A stretch of 64,000 nt of DNA, taken from Otis tarda. Its lineage: Eukaryota > Chordata > Aves > Otidiformes > Otididae. Shown in pieces: positions 51,391 through 62,515 of the stretch. The stretch is from assembly GCA_026413225.1 (NCBI GenBank), contig CM048552.1:81011001-81075000 (forward strand), in the 5' to 3' direction. The notes beneath the pieces were generated by a model, which saw nothing but the letters and a program-made list of their open reading frames with translations, did no database searches and was not told the DNA's origin. Position 1 is the first letter of the stretch, and every line of letters begins with the position of its first letter. The position numbers and the translations under genes are program-made.

Positions 51391-53170
51391 TAGTGTTGCA
51401 GTAGCATATTTTATTATCTATTTTAATTAAGCTCAAAAGCCACAGAGTTTAGCCAGAGAATGGTCTAATAACAAAAAAATAGCATTATTATGGCACACCC
51501 ACACATCAAATGTTTGCTTTTCTAGCTGTCTACGAGAACAGCACTCCTTTAAATTAATTTGTAAGGGAAATATCTAATGGTAAATAAACATTTATAAATA
51601 TAGATAGATATAATCATTATCACAGCACTATGTTATCTGCTGCTAAACCACTGAGAGTTCAGGTTGATCAGGGCAGCATTATCAGCTGGTCATTAATGAA
51701 CCACAATTAATGTTATCTGGGTTCCATGCTCTTAAGACAAACTAATTATAGAAAAACAGCAGTTCTAGTATCATTAGCCACCACTTGTCTGTTTTACAAA
51801 TGTCTTACACTATTTCTGAGTCTTACATAAAAGAAGAGCATCTTTTGAAGGACTGTGGGCAAAATATTTGCTTTCCTGTAAAGGGAAAAGCATACTTCAG
51901 CTACCCAGCTCTGTAATCTTAAGAAAAAAAAAGTTAAACTTAAGTAGTGCAAACAATACAAAAAATGAGTAATCTGAAGAATCTTCAGTTTTAGTAAAGT
52001 AAGATTATTACCTATTTCTAGAAATTGTATGCAATTTCTCACTTAAAAAAAAAAGCCTACTTTATGCCGTTGACAGTTATCTGGGAATGTCCATGGTACA
52101 AGTATTATAACTTGGTAATTCCCCTCCTTTCAAAGTCCTGATAAGAAGCCATGATTGCCACTGACAATCTTTCACAACCAGACACTGTCTACACTTACAC
52201 ATGATTCATGAGGGTTTTCTTCTCTCATTTCATCTTTTGGTTCACCAAAGAATCATAACTGGCAGTGTTGATGTAGTCTCATAATTTGTTTCAAAAGAAT
52301 GCGCTTAATGAATGTCTTTTTTAAAAAAATGTAAATTCTGACTGAAGAAAAACTTCAGTCAAACCTCAGGATATTTATTGGAGAAAAGCCAAAACCAACC
52401 CACTCTAAACAAAATGGAATCCCTGAGAACGAATCCCTTCCCAAAACTAAGGACAGGTTTGGTCCTGTGTTCCTGAAGCTGGATAGATTCTATCAGTACG
52501 ACGTAATTACTCTCATGGCTTCTTACAATAGCTGCTATAACAAAGCAATAAACCTGAAATCTATCAGTGGACTTCAGAATGACTGTCATATCCTAAATAA
52601 AGGATGTTTTCTGTCAGTAGCCTCTGTTCTGGAGCATAAACTTTCCTGGTTCCTCAGGATACATCTGCACTGTCATGTTTGCACAATCTCAAGCTTAAAA
52701 TTTAGTTCCTGTAACACCTTTATTATCTACATGTTAATGCATGTTCAGACCCAACTGTAGCATATGCCAGCTATGCTGGAGAAAGAACAAGAACAAAGGA
52801 TTGAGATCTGATTTATGCTTCAGCTCTGTTGTTACAGAAGGTAACGGGCATGGCTGAATTAAGGTGACCTGGCTCCAGTCCTTCAAAAGTGTACCAGCTT
52901 GCCATGTCCTTCCGCCATGACTCAGAATCAACATAATCTCAGTGCTCCACTAAAAATCTGTTAGGCATGAAACAAACTTTTGCTTCCTGGAGGTGTCTTT
53001 ATATGACTAGGTAGTTATTATGTGAAACAGATTAGTAAGTAACAATACAGAAAGGAGCTATATGAGTCTAGGAGAAAAATTAAATTTCTGGAAATAGTTA
53101 AAGGAAGAAAAAGTTTTCTTCTAACAAATCTCTAACCAGCATACAAAGAGGGAATATGACTCTGATCTGG
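51391..53170. other. Gene-free stretch
   Basis: AT-rich DNA without a recognised exon or transposon. A TAGA-type run lies at about 51,600-51,612, and homeobox-like TTAATG/CATTAA words in both orientations lie at about 51,690-51,715. I see nothing coding. Confidence 0.55.
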
Positions 53171-53171
53171 A

Positions 53172-53381
53172 TGCAACAGGAGAATACAACTACAAGATTA
53201 AAAAACAAAGACTTTATTCTTGTACATACGGAACCTCAACCAGCCCTGCAGGGACACACTTGTCTGTTCCATGACGAGCAAACCGAATGTAATCTACATG
53301 ATGTAATTCTTGAGCACCTGTGATCCACTCGCATGACTGGAAGTGAAATAGGCAAGTTAGGCCACAGCCTCCACGATGCAT
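53172..53381 (-). other. 3'-end-like segment: terminal exon or LTR end, unresolved
   Basis: On the minus strand a pyrimidine-rich tract ending CTTCCAG (53337-53356) resembles a splice acceptor. From 53336 an open frame of 40 codons runs to a TAA at 53214-53216. It reads in part VDYIRFARHGTDKCVP and ends EVPYVQE. The same frame is open upstream to an ATG at 53379-53381 (55 codons in all), with a stop just before it. The stop codon overlaps AATAAA (53213-53218), and a T/GT-rich stretch follows, as at a cleavage and polyadenylation site. I do not recognise the protein. A host terminal exon, a processed copy, or the polyadenylation region of an old LTR (a possible CA end at 53172-53173) all fit. 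The 3' end of a CR1 lies about 220 bp away. Confidence 0.35.
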
Positions 53382-53602
53382 TCAAGGTGCAAGGCCGCAG
53401 GGCATCGGCCCCTAACCTGCCAGCCAGAACACTGATTTTGGCAACAGCCTAGCCACAGATGTGCATCTCATACATGCTTCAGTTGCAGACCATTACTGAA
53501 GGTCTTGTAGATGAAATCTGGCTGAATACACAGATTAATATAGCTGCTTGCAGTGGTGAGCACAGATGGAGGGTCTGTCATAAAAGGTGCAGCACATATG
53601 GG

Positions 53603-55600
53603 AATCATAGAATCATAGAATCACATGGTTGGATGGGACCTATAAGATCATCTAGTCCAACCGTCTTCCCACTACCATTGCTGCCACAGCTACTCAACCG
53701 TATCTTGTAGCTCTTCATCAAGCCGCCTCTTGAACACTGCCAGGGATGGCGACTCCACCACCTCCCTGGGCAGGCCATTCCAGTGCCTGACCACTCTTTG
53801 GGAGAAAAAGTTTTTCCTCACATCCAATCTAAACCTCCTCTGGTACAACTTGTGGCCATTTCCTCAGGTCCTGCTTGTTGCCTGGGAGAAGAGGCCAACC
53901 CTGCTCATCACAACCTGCCTTCAGGAAGCTATAGAGTGCAATGAGGTCTCCCCTGAGCCTCCTCTTCTCCAGACTAAACAATCTCAATTCTCTCAGCCAC
54001 TCCTCATAAGACTTGTGCTCCAGACCCCTCACCAGCTTTGTTGCCCTTCTCTGGACACGTTCCAGGGCTTCAATGTCTTTCTTGTAGTGAGGGGCCCAAA
54101 ACTGAACACAATACTCGAGGTGCGGCCTCACCAGCGCCAAATACAGGGGGATGATTACCTCCCTGCTCCTGCTGGCCACACTATTTCTAATGCAGGCCAG
54201 GATGTCGTTGGCCCTCTTGGCCACCTGGGCACACTGTCAGCTCATGTTCAGCTGAGCATCAACCAACACCCCCAGGTCCCTTTCCTCTTCACAGTCCTCC
54301 AGCCACTCAGCTCCAAGCCTATAGCGCTGCATGGGGTTGTTGTGGCCAAAGTGCAGGACCCGACACTTGGCCTTGTTGAACCTCATCCCATTCAGCTCAG
54401 CCCAGCGATCCAGCCTATCCAGATCCCTCTGAAGGGCCTCCCTACCCTCAGGCAGATCAACACCACCACCCAACTTGGTGTCATCTGCAAACTTACTGAG
54501 GGTACACTCAATCCCCTCGTCTAGGTCATCAATAAAGATATTGAACAAGATGGGCCCAAGTACCGACCCCTGGGGGACACCACTTGTAACAGGCTGCCAG
54601 CTGGATTTGACTCCATTAACTACTACCCGCTGGGCACGGCTCCCTAGCCAGTTCTTTATCCAAAGAAGGGTATACCTACGCAGTCCACAGACAGCCAGTT
54701 TCCCTAGGAGAATACTGTGAGAGACCATGTCAAAGGCTTTGCTGAAGTCCAGGTAGACCACATCAACAGCCTTTCCCTCATCCACCAGTCTGGTCACCCA
54801 GTCGTAAAAGGAAACGAGGTTGGTCAAGCACGACCAAGCACGACCTGCCTTTCGTGAACCCGTGCTGGCTGGGCCTGATCCCCTGGATGCCACGCATATG
54901 CCGAGTGATCTCACCCAAGATGATTTGCTCCATAACTTTCCCGGGTACTGAGGTCAGGCTGACAGGCCTGTAGTTCCCCGGATCCTCCTTACGGCCCTTC
55001 TTGTAGATGGGAGTCACATCGGCAAGCCTCCAATCCTCCGGGACCTCCCCAGATAACCAGGAGCGCTGGTAGAGGGCCGAGAGCGGCTCGGCAATCACCC
55101 CCCCCCCAACTCCCTTAGCACCCTAGGATGGAGCCTGTCCGGTCCCATGGACTTGTGGCCAGATGGAGGAGGAGCTCTCTAACTGTCTCCACCTGTACCA
55201 CAGGGGGTGTATTCGGCCTGGCATCCCAGACTTCCAGATTAGGGCATAAAGTGCCCTGAGGATAACTGATCTGCCTATTAAAGGCAGAAGTAAAGAAGGC
55301 ATTGAGGACCTCAGCCTTCTCCTTATCCTCAGTGATCACATTCCCCGCTGCATCAAGTAAAGGGTGTAAATTCTCCTTGTTTCTTCTCTTACCACTGATA
55401 TATTTGTAAAAGGATTTCTTGTTCTCTTTTACTGCAGTGGCCAATCTGAGTTCATGCTGAGCTTTTGCCTTTCTAACTTCCTCCCTGCATACCTTGGAAA
55501 CTTCTTTGTAATCTCCCCAAGTAGCCTGTCCCTTCTTCCAGAGGACATAGACTCTCTCTTTTTCTTCCGGAACAACTGGCAAGTCCAAGCTCCTACTGTG
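53603..55600 (-). mobile_element. CR1 LINE with recognisable reverse transcriptase, reverse
   Basis: The longest CR1 here, about 2.0 kb and 5'-truncated. From 5' to 3' on the minus strand: a linker region after the missing endonuclease (55,115-55,588, 'SFYKYISGKRRNKENLHPLL'); the RT fingers (54,778-55,098, 'DVTPIYKKGRKEDPGNYRPV'); the RT palm (54,237-54,914) with 'YLDFSKAFD' (motif A), '[20 protein letters not shown]' (motif B) and the catalytic 'FADDTK'; and the C-terminal region (53,829-54,224). The 3' tail ends in 'agaatcatagaatcatag' on the plus strand. Lesions seen: a C10 run at 55,098-55,107 between the linker and fingers frames, a 10-bp tandem duplication at 54,826-54,845 that changes frame before motif A, one TGA at 54,237-54,239, and a further frame change near 53,870. 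It is dead but fairly young. Its 3' tail differs from the other copies, so it is a separate subfamily. Confidence 0.97.
54826..54845. repeat. 10-bp tandem duplication inside CR1
   Basis: aagcacgacc is present twice in a row (54826-54835 and 54836-54845), where CR1 relatives have it once. The extra 10 bases shift the reverse-transcriptase frame between '[10 protein letters not shown]' and '[11 protein letters not shown]'. It looks like a slippage event after insertion. Confidence 0.85.
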
Positions 55601-56714
55601 AAAATTTTCTAACTCTTTGAGCCTAGGATGAATCTAAACATAAGCTATTGGGGCAGTCTGTGCACAACTCCAGAGGTTGCACCTTTGCAGATCTTTCACA
55701 TCTCTGAGAAACACACAAAAATGTAGACATATTAGAACAGTAAAGTACAGGAGAATAGGTATCATACTACAGAAAATAGGTATTTAAACAGCTATCTGAT
55801 GAAAATGCCTGTCTTACGTACCTTTGACAATTCCCTTCACATGTGTCTGAAAATGGATTTTCTATAATTCTAGTTAGAATACCATTGTTAAATAAAAACT
55901 CTCACAAAGTAAACCTGAGTGAACAGAAAATGTACATAAAAATGGAAGTCATATTTTGCTTTATAAATAGGTGTTTAACGTATGTAGAAGAACATTTATA
56001 ATAATGTTATCAGAATTTCAAAATGTATAGGCACACTTATTAATGTGAATTAGGTTTCTCCTCACTATGTCTATGGAATGTGAAAAGTTAGGTGGTGGCA
56101 AGTCTTGCAGCCTGTGGGGTCAATCTTGCCCCTAGACACACATGTGTGTCTGCTACAGTGCTAGCCAACACTTGCTGATTTTAGAAGGTATGTTCACACA
56201 ACTGTGGGCAAGACTGAACAGTGACTTTTCAATTTGAAGTTTCTTCATAAAAATGCAAACACTTTTTGCAATCTGATTCTAATTAACAATAGAGTCATTC
56301 ATTCCCTAACAAATGAGCAGAAATCCCCTTCCTTTAGCAATACACAGACATTTGATAGTAACTAAATATTTAAGGTGATTATGTGTTACAAGATCTGATT
56401 CTGTTGTACTTAAGATTCAAGTCCTGTTTCCATCTCAGCTATAGGCCACAAAACCACTCTGCTGTATTACTTGCTCAGGGGGACTGGAAGAAGAAATTTT
56501 TTTATCCACAGCTGCAAAGCAAGCAGTGCAGCCATCTTGTCACAACTGAGAAAACTTCAGCGTTGGCCTAATACTTAGCTTATAATCCATGTAACAGCAA
56601 AGTACCTACCGAATAACAGCAGTGGCAGATACTGTAGATTTTTCATGGTTTGAGTTCTCTACTAAATGAAATTTCTCGGCGATTCCATTAATCCCCAATT
56701 AATAAAATCAGACT
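55601..56714. other. Gene-free stretch
   Basis: AT-rich DNA between two CR1 copies. I see no exon or recognisable repeat. Confidence 0.55.
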
Positions 56715-56885
56715 TGTGTAGAAGTGCCCCTCAATCTACTGACAACATTCTTGCTGATACAGCCCAGTACGCAGTTGACCTTTTTCCCCACAAGAGCCTA
56801 CTGTTGCCTTATGTTCCATTTGTTGTCTGCCAGGACTCCCAGGCCCTTTTCAGCACAACTGCTTCTATGGAACTCTTGTTTAGCA
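56715..56885 (-). mobile_element. Inverted 5' segment of a CR1
   Basis: Reading the minus strand, this segment carries the CR1 ORF2 region just before the C-terminal block. Words corresponding to 'KGPGSPGRQQ', then 'VNCVLGCISKNVVSRLRG' can be read. It is in the opposite orientation to the CR1 segment that starts about 70 bp downstream, and in the element's own order it lies immediately upstream of that segment. A T12 run and unassigned sequence separate the two. This is the arrangement left by twin priming, in which the 5' part of a LINE is inserted inverted. Confidence 0.8.
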
Positions 56886-56954
56886 ATAGAGGCAAGAGGT
56901 GCAAAATGATGATTTTTTTTTTTTTCAGACAACTACTACCAAGGTGTTTACTTT

Positions 56955-57428
56955 GTGCTGGAGAGCATCCAAAGAAGAACAACGAAGCTGGTAAAGGGTC
57001 TAGAGCACAAATCTTAAGGGGAGCAGCTGAGGGAACTGGGGCTGTTTAGTGCAGAGAAAAGGAGGCTGAGGGGAGATCTTACTGCTCTCTACAACTACCT
57101 GAAAGGAGATTGCAGCGAGATGGGTGTCAGTCTCTTTTCTCAAGTAACTAGTGATAAGACAAGAGAAAATAGCCTCAAGTTGCACCAGGGGACATTTAGA
57201 TTGGATATTAGGAAAAAATTCTTCACCAAAAGTGTCATCAAGATCTGGAACAGGCTGCCCAGGGAAGCAGCTGAGCCACCATCCCTGGAGGTATTTAAAA
57301 GACGTGTAGAGGTGGCACGTAGGGATATAGTTTAGTGGTAGACTTGATAGTGTTGGGTTTACGGTTGAACTTGATGATCTTAAGGGTCTTTTCCAACCTA
57401 AATAATTCTATAATTCTATGATTCTATG
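56955..57428 (+). mobile_element. CR1 LINE 3' end, forward part of an inverted copy
   Basis: It starts at 'gtgctggagagcatccaaag', meaning 'LERxQRRTTKLVKGLEHKS', then a stop. It continues with '[20 protein letters not shown]', '[18 protein letters not shown]' and '[20 protein letters not shown]'. The 3' tail 'gggtttacggttgaacttga' then 'tgatcttaagggtcttttcc' ends in ATTCTATAATTCTATGATTCTATGG. Its tail, which pairs with words like 'ccataaacctaacactacca' in reverse, places it in the same subfamily as the copy at 62.5 kb. Together with the segment at 56,715-56,885 it forms one insertion. Confidence 0.93.
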
Positions 57429-58010
57429 GCTAGCTCTATCTGGTCTTATACACCAAACAATTAACAGCTGTGGATATTAGGTGCACTACCTGGCAGGCAT
57501 CTTCAAGTTTAGTTTCATTCAAAAGGAATTCAGCTCTTGTGTTCCAAGACTACTCCATGATGTGACTTGAAACGTTGTAAGCGGGGATAATTGAGAGATT
57601 GACTTCAAAAGCACTCTCTTGATCTAGACTAAAATGCTAATATGGACGCATCTACAGGATCCTTCTCAGAACCCTGAGGGAATGGAAATCCTATGATCTT
57701 GACCAGGTGCTGGAAGCAAACCCTGTAGCTTGAAATACATTCTATGAGACTCATTAAGGCCTGAAAAATATGAACAGGATCTCAGATGTTGATATGGAAG
57801 AGTCCAATGATTTTTATCCCTAGTAAAGGACCTGTCTCTGTAACAATACAACTCTAAAAATCCATTCAAGTCAGAGAAGTGGCAATAAAAAGATTCTGGT
57901 TCTTCGTGATCTAAATAAGAATCTGATGACTCTAACGCTGTAAAGCTGTTTAAAGTACCATGACTAATCATCTTTTGCACAAGCTATCAACAGCATCAGT
58001 ACTTAGCAGC
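57429..58010. other. Gene-free stretch between CR1 copies
   Basis: About 580 bases of unique-looking DNA. A 104-codon minus frame (57,666-57,980) has no recognisable motif and no splice or promoter context; I treat it as chance. Confidence 0.5.
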
Positions 58011-58011
58011 A

Positions 58012-59420
58012 TAGAATCACAGAATATTTTAGGTTAGAAGGGACCTTTAAAAGTCATCTAGCCCAACCCCCCTGCAAGGAGCAGGGTTATCTTCAACTAC
58101 ATTGGGTTGCTAAGAGCCCCGTCCAACCTGACCTTGAATGTTTCCAGAGATGAGGCATCTACAATCTCTCTGGGCAACCTGTTCCAGTGTTTCATCACCC
58201 TCACTGTAAAAAAATTCTTCCTTATATCTAGTCTGAATCTACCCTCTTTTAGTTTAAAACCTTTATCTCTTGTCCTACCGCTAGTGGCTTTACTAAAAAG
58301 TCTATCTCTATCTTTCTTACAAGCTTCCTTACATACTGAAAGGCTGCAGTAAGATCTCCCCGGAGCCTCCTCTTCTCCAGGTTAAACAACCCCAACTCCC
58401 TCAGCCTTTTCTAACAGAAGTATTCCATCTATCTGATCATTTTTCTGCCCTTCTCTGGACCCACTCCAACAGGTCCATGTCTGTCCTGTACTGAGGGCTC
58501 CAGAGCTGGACACAGTACTCCAGGTGGGGTCTCACCAGAGCGGAGTAGAGGGGCAGAATTGCTTCCTTTGACTTGCTGGCCCTGCATCTTTTTATGCAGC
58601 CCAGGATACAGTTGGCTTTCTGGGCTGCAAGTGCACACTGACGGCTCACTTGCGATTTTTCATCCACCAGTACTCCTGAGTCCTTCTCCTTCTCCATAGG
58701 GCTGCTCCCAATCCCTTCATCCCCCAGCCTGTTTTGATATTGGAGGTTGCCCTGATCCAGGTGCAGGACCTTGCACTTGGCCTTGTTGAACCTCATGAGG
58801 TTGACATGGGACCACATCTCGAGCTTGTCCAGATCCCTCTGGACGGCATTCCAGGTGTGTCAAGTGTGCCACTCAGCTTGATGTCACCTGCAAATTTGCT
58901 GAGGTTGAACTCAATCCCATTGTCTATGTCATTGATGAAGATATTAAACAGTGCTGTTCCAAATATGGACCCCTGAGAGACACCACTCATCACTGATCTT
59001 CATCCAGACATTGAGCCATTGACCACTACACTCTGGATGCGACCATCCAACCAATTCCTTATCCACCAAATAGTCCACCCATCACATTCATGTCTCTCCA
59101 ATTTAGAGAGAAGGATATTGGGGGAACCGTGTCAAAGGCCTTACAGATGTCCAGATAGATTACATCTGTAGCTCTTCCCCTTCCCACTGATGGCCACTCC
59201 ATCAACTGGTCAGGCAACACTTGCCTTTGGTGAAGCCATGCTGGCTGTCTCGATTCACTTTCCTGTCCTCCATGTGCCTTAAGATACCTTCTAGGAGGAT
59301 CTGTTATATTATCTTCCCAGGTACAGAGGTGACGTTGACAGGTTGGTAGTTCTCAGAGTCCTCCTTTATACTGTTTTTAAAAATGGGTGCAATTTTCCCC
59401 TTTTTACAGTCACTTAATAC
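58012..59420 (-). mobile_element. CR1 LINE, reverse, 1.4 kb
   Basis: The second longest copy. The plus strand opens with 'catagaatcacagaatattt' and 'taggttagaagggaccttta'. On the minus strand, in order: the start of the RT domain ('[20 protein letters not shown]', near 59,330-59,400); motif B ('SGVSQGSIFGTALFNIFIND', near 58,930-58,990) with the catalytic FADD altered to FAGD; and '[20 protein letters not shown]' through '[20 protein letters not shown]' in one long frame (58,437-58,817). The region between RT fingers and motif B is broken by stops and small indels. It is 5'-truncated near the start of the RT domain and clearly inactive. Its tail matches the subfamily of the 31.3-, 50.7- and 61.0-kb copies. 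Confidence 0.95.
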
Positions 59421-60160
59421 ATAATCTGTAAATGTTGACAGAACCATTGTCAACACACGGGTCATTACTGTTCTGGAAGTCCACATTGCACGAACTAGCA
59501 CTACAATAAGCAGCACTGATTCCCTTGAAGCAATCTGAATAATACTGGACAGTCTTAGACATGGTTTTGTTTGAGATACAGAAGCTGTTTAACCAATACA
59601 TAGGTGATACTGTGAGAGTCCTTCTGAGGTTCTTAGCATGCCCTTCCACCTCAGCATTCTAGAAATCTTGAGGATGTCATTATGTCACTATTACCTGTGC
59701 CTCATGCATTTACGTCTTTTATATGTATAGGTAATCTGCCAATATTGAAGCACATTCCTACGGAAAACTCTGGTTATGGAGATCAAAAATTTTAAATAAC
59801 AGTAATATCAAAGAATAGAAAAGAGCAAGGATCCTGAGAGAACAATAAATGAATTTAAGAGAAGTATAAAACCAAAAGGAAATTTGAATTTGAAAAGTGG
59901 CTGTTGCATCTACGTATGAGATATAGCAGGGAAAATGCACAGCAAGCAAATGTGTCCTCAGATTAATGCTGTTGCGTAGTGTGAAGAAGACTGTTTGAAT
60001 TTTGCGGTCAATCAACTTTGCCGTTTGAGTGACATCCCTGCAAAATGGTCCTGGCTCCCCTCCTCCTACTTCCTCCTACTCTTGCCTGTTCATTCTTGGG
60101 TAGGAAAGACACTCTACAGTACTTATAGGAAAAAAAATCTTTGGTCATGTAGCATTACTG
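59421..60160. other. Gene-free stretch
   Basis: Unique-looking AT-rich DNA with a pyrimidine-rich piece at 60,055-60,085 ('ctcccctcctcctacttcct'). No exon or repeat recognised. Confidence 0.5.
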
Positions 60161-60163
60161 TAA

Positions 60164-60475
60164 GAAGGCTGGGTCGTAGTTCAGCCCCAATTGGGACCAG
60201 ACTACGCAGTCTCTCTCTCACTCCCCTCACCCTCCGAGAGAATAGGAAGAGATAATATAAGGAAAAATGGCTCGAGGTTTGAGATAAGGACAGGGAGAAA
60301 ATCCTTAAAGTTACCGTCACAGGTAAAACAGACTTGACTTTGGGAAAAACTATTCATTTATTACTACAAACAGCAGGATAATGAGACAGAGAACAAGATA
60401 ACCTCCCTCCACCCCTCCCTCTTCCCAAGCTTAACATTATCTCTATTACCTTCCCCCCTATATCAGATTGGACTC
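60164..60475 (-). mobile_element. Fragment of an ERV LTR related to the 23.7-kb LTR
   Basis: A fossil LTR piece. It shares an ordered set of words with the solo LTR at 23.70-24.54 kb: 'gagataaggacagggag', 'ttaccgtcacaggtaaaaca', 'gacttgactttgggaaaa', then a 'tttattac...caaaca' block and a C-rich 'cctccctccacccctccctc' block. The orientation is therefore the same (minus). Only the LTR end is present and it looks partial and old. The 60,164-60,240 flank ('gggtcgtagttcagccccaa') may belong to the same family but does not match the first LTR. No internal retroviral region is seen. Confidence 0.6.
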
Positions 60476-60755
60476 TTTTCTCCTTGGTAATATGTGGGTT
60501 ATACTAAACTAAACTTAGACTGCACTAGAAGGAGAAAACTGAGAAGGCAGCTCAGTTCATTACATTCTAACGCCTGCAGCAATGCTCTACCTCAGTTGCT
60601 TTATAAATTTTATTTTCTCTGGTGCATCTTTTTTAAAAGCCTATCTGCTCTAATAGAATTTCTGCTTTTCAAGACTATAAAGCTGACAAATGAGGATAAA
60701 AGAGAACAGACATTTCCAGAGCTTATAGCAGAACAGTAGGAAACGAGAGGACAGA

Positions 60756-60926
60756 TAAGCATTGGAACATGTTGTGGAATTGCTGTCCTTGGAGGTTTTC
60801 AAGGTCAGATTTGATAAAGCTCTGAGCTACCTGCTCTGAAATCAACGTTAACCTTCACCTGAGCAGGAGGTTGAACTAGGTGATCTCCTGAGGTACTTTC
60901 CAATCTCAATTATTCCGATAGTAACT
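60756..60926 (+). mobile_element. Old CR1 3' end fragment, forward
   Basis: 'cattggaacatgttgtggaa' then 'ttgctgtccttggaggtttt' followed by 'caaggtcagatttgataaag' corresponds to the final codons and 3' tail of an old CR1 type (words 'HWNx[12 protein letters not shown]'). The tail then reads 'gcaggaggttgaactaggtg' and 'atctcctgaggtactttcca', ending near 'attccgatag'. It is short, diverged and closest in type to the old copy at 9.9 kb. Confidence 0.75.
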
Positions 60927-61000
60927 GAGGAAAAATTCCTAAAGTTTTTGTAAGTTAGCTTTCCCCACATAGTACCACAGAGGCCAAATTTGTAGACAAT

Positions 61001-61201
61001 TTCATAGAATCATAGAATGGTTAGGGTTGGAAGGGACCTTCAAAGGTCATCTAGTTCAACCCCCCTACAAGAAGCAGGGACATCTCCAACTAGAGCAGGT
61101 TGCTCAGAGCCCTGTCCAACCTGGCCTTGAATGTTTCCAGGGATGAGGCATCCACCACCTCTCTGGGCAACCTGTTCCAGTGTTCCACCACCCTCATTGT
61201 A
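61001..61201 (-). mobile_element. CR1 LINE 3' end, reverse, 200 bp
   Basis: 'catagaatcatagaatggtt' and 'agggttggaagggaccttca' open the copy on the plus strand. It runs through 'gcatccaccacctctctggg' and 'caacctgttccagtgttcca', then stops abruptly at about 61,201. It is a very short, low-divergence, 5'-truncated copy. On the minus strand the last codons '[20 protein letters not shown]' are still readable. It inserted about 75 bp from the older CR1 fragment, in the opposite orientation. Confidence 0.95.
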
Positions 61202-62515
61202 ATTCGAATTATGTAATTGACATTAGTGGCACTATGATATTGACAACAATAAGCCTTACTACAAACAAAGTTGCCCAGTGACAAGAACAATTCTTGACTG
61301 GACCACAGATGCATAAAATAAGGGGTTTTTTTGTTTGGTTTTTTTTTTTCCCCGAGGCTATGCAATGATATAGTAATGGGTTCACAGTACAGAATAACAA
61401 TCAAGTCAAACTGATTGAAAAACAAGAGGGACTTAAACTCCACAGCAGCAAGTGAAAGGTATTTTTTTCATGCTCTGCTCCATTCTTTGTGGCTAAGGAA
61501 TCAAAATTTCAAAATTCACATGGGAAAACATTGAAAGATAGTATATTCAGGTATCAATAAAGTTGCTCAGCAGGTGTTTTGTACATATGATTTCCACTTT
61601 ACTGTGCACCTCATCTAATAATTAGTCACGTAAATAAAATACATACAGTGTAATACTAAAAAAGTACAAGCATTAAATACAAATACAAAAAATATTTAGC
61701 AACATGTTGTGGCTGAAATCTACATAGTGTGAGGGCTGCCACGACTTGTTCAGTGGAATTTTGAGACAGGTATTTGAAAGATGATGTCTATATATGACCT
61801 ACACTTGTCAGAAGGTTCCTGTATTATCTACTGTCTAGCTGGTCTAGTTTTACAGTTATGGAAACCGTTGGTCTGTCTTTGCTTATTAAATGAAGAAGAC
61901 ATTATCAAGATATGTCTCAAAATAATGTCTCAAAAAATCCTTCCTTATCTGTACTACAGTGACCTTGAATTGATCAAAACTGAAAATGTTTTAGAACTAA
62001 ATTGCCACTACTTAGATTGTTTAGGATTTATTACTTATTCAGTTAAACTAGAGTAATCTTTTATTTTAGTCTTATTGACAAGAATTTTTGTCTTATTTAC
62101 ATGTTATTTTGCTTTCCCTACTGAAATAAATACAAAATGTGATAATGCTTAAAATATTTTATATTGTTAAATTTATAAAATACTAGCAGTAATTAGGTTT
62201 TGGTAACACATGAGACTCATCCTCCTAATATATTAACATACTCATTTTATTACTCAAATATTCTTAAAAGTTTTGCATCAGTAGCTTGTGTGTGTACCTG
62301 CCACATGATAGGAAGCTATCTTGGACAAACAATTTCCTCAATACAGCAAGAGAGAGATTACATAGAATTTTACTAGATACTTTGTGCTTATTCCAACTGT
62401 CCATAAAAGGCAACAGTTCAATAGTATTCTGCCAGTTTTGGTTCAAGAAGTAGTTAGAAAACTTTTCACCTCAATTTATTATTTAATCTTTGAAAACCTT
62501 GTCATAGAAAATAAT
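61202..62515. other. Gene-free stretch
   Basis: AT-rich DNA with a T-rich run near 61,325-61,355. A 91-codon plus frame (61,781-62,056) has no recognised motif. I see nothing else. Confidence 0.5.

Noticed and set aside
53269-53336. 'ARHG' in the small frame at 53.2-53.3 kb as a phosphoglycerate-mutase RHG motif
   Set aside because: A three-residue match without the rest of the fold is meaningless, so no function was assigned.
53580-53600. 'gcagcacatatggg' as part of a U6 snRNA copy
   Set aside because: Only about ten bases resemble U6 and the flanks do not; no snRNA is supported.
53730-54524. 264-codon plus-strand frame, the longest in the window
   Set aside because: It is antisense to the CR1 reverse-transcriptase and C-terminal coding region at 53.6-55.6 kb, so it is a shadow of the LINE.
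61001-61443. 117-codon minus frame at 61,090-61,443 as a gene
   Set aside because: Its last third is the CR1 C-terminus ([12 protein letters not shown]) and the rest is chance frame upstream of the truncation point.
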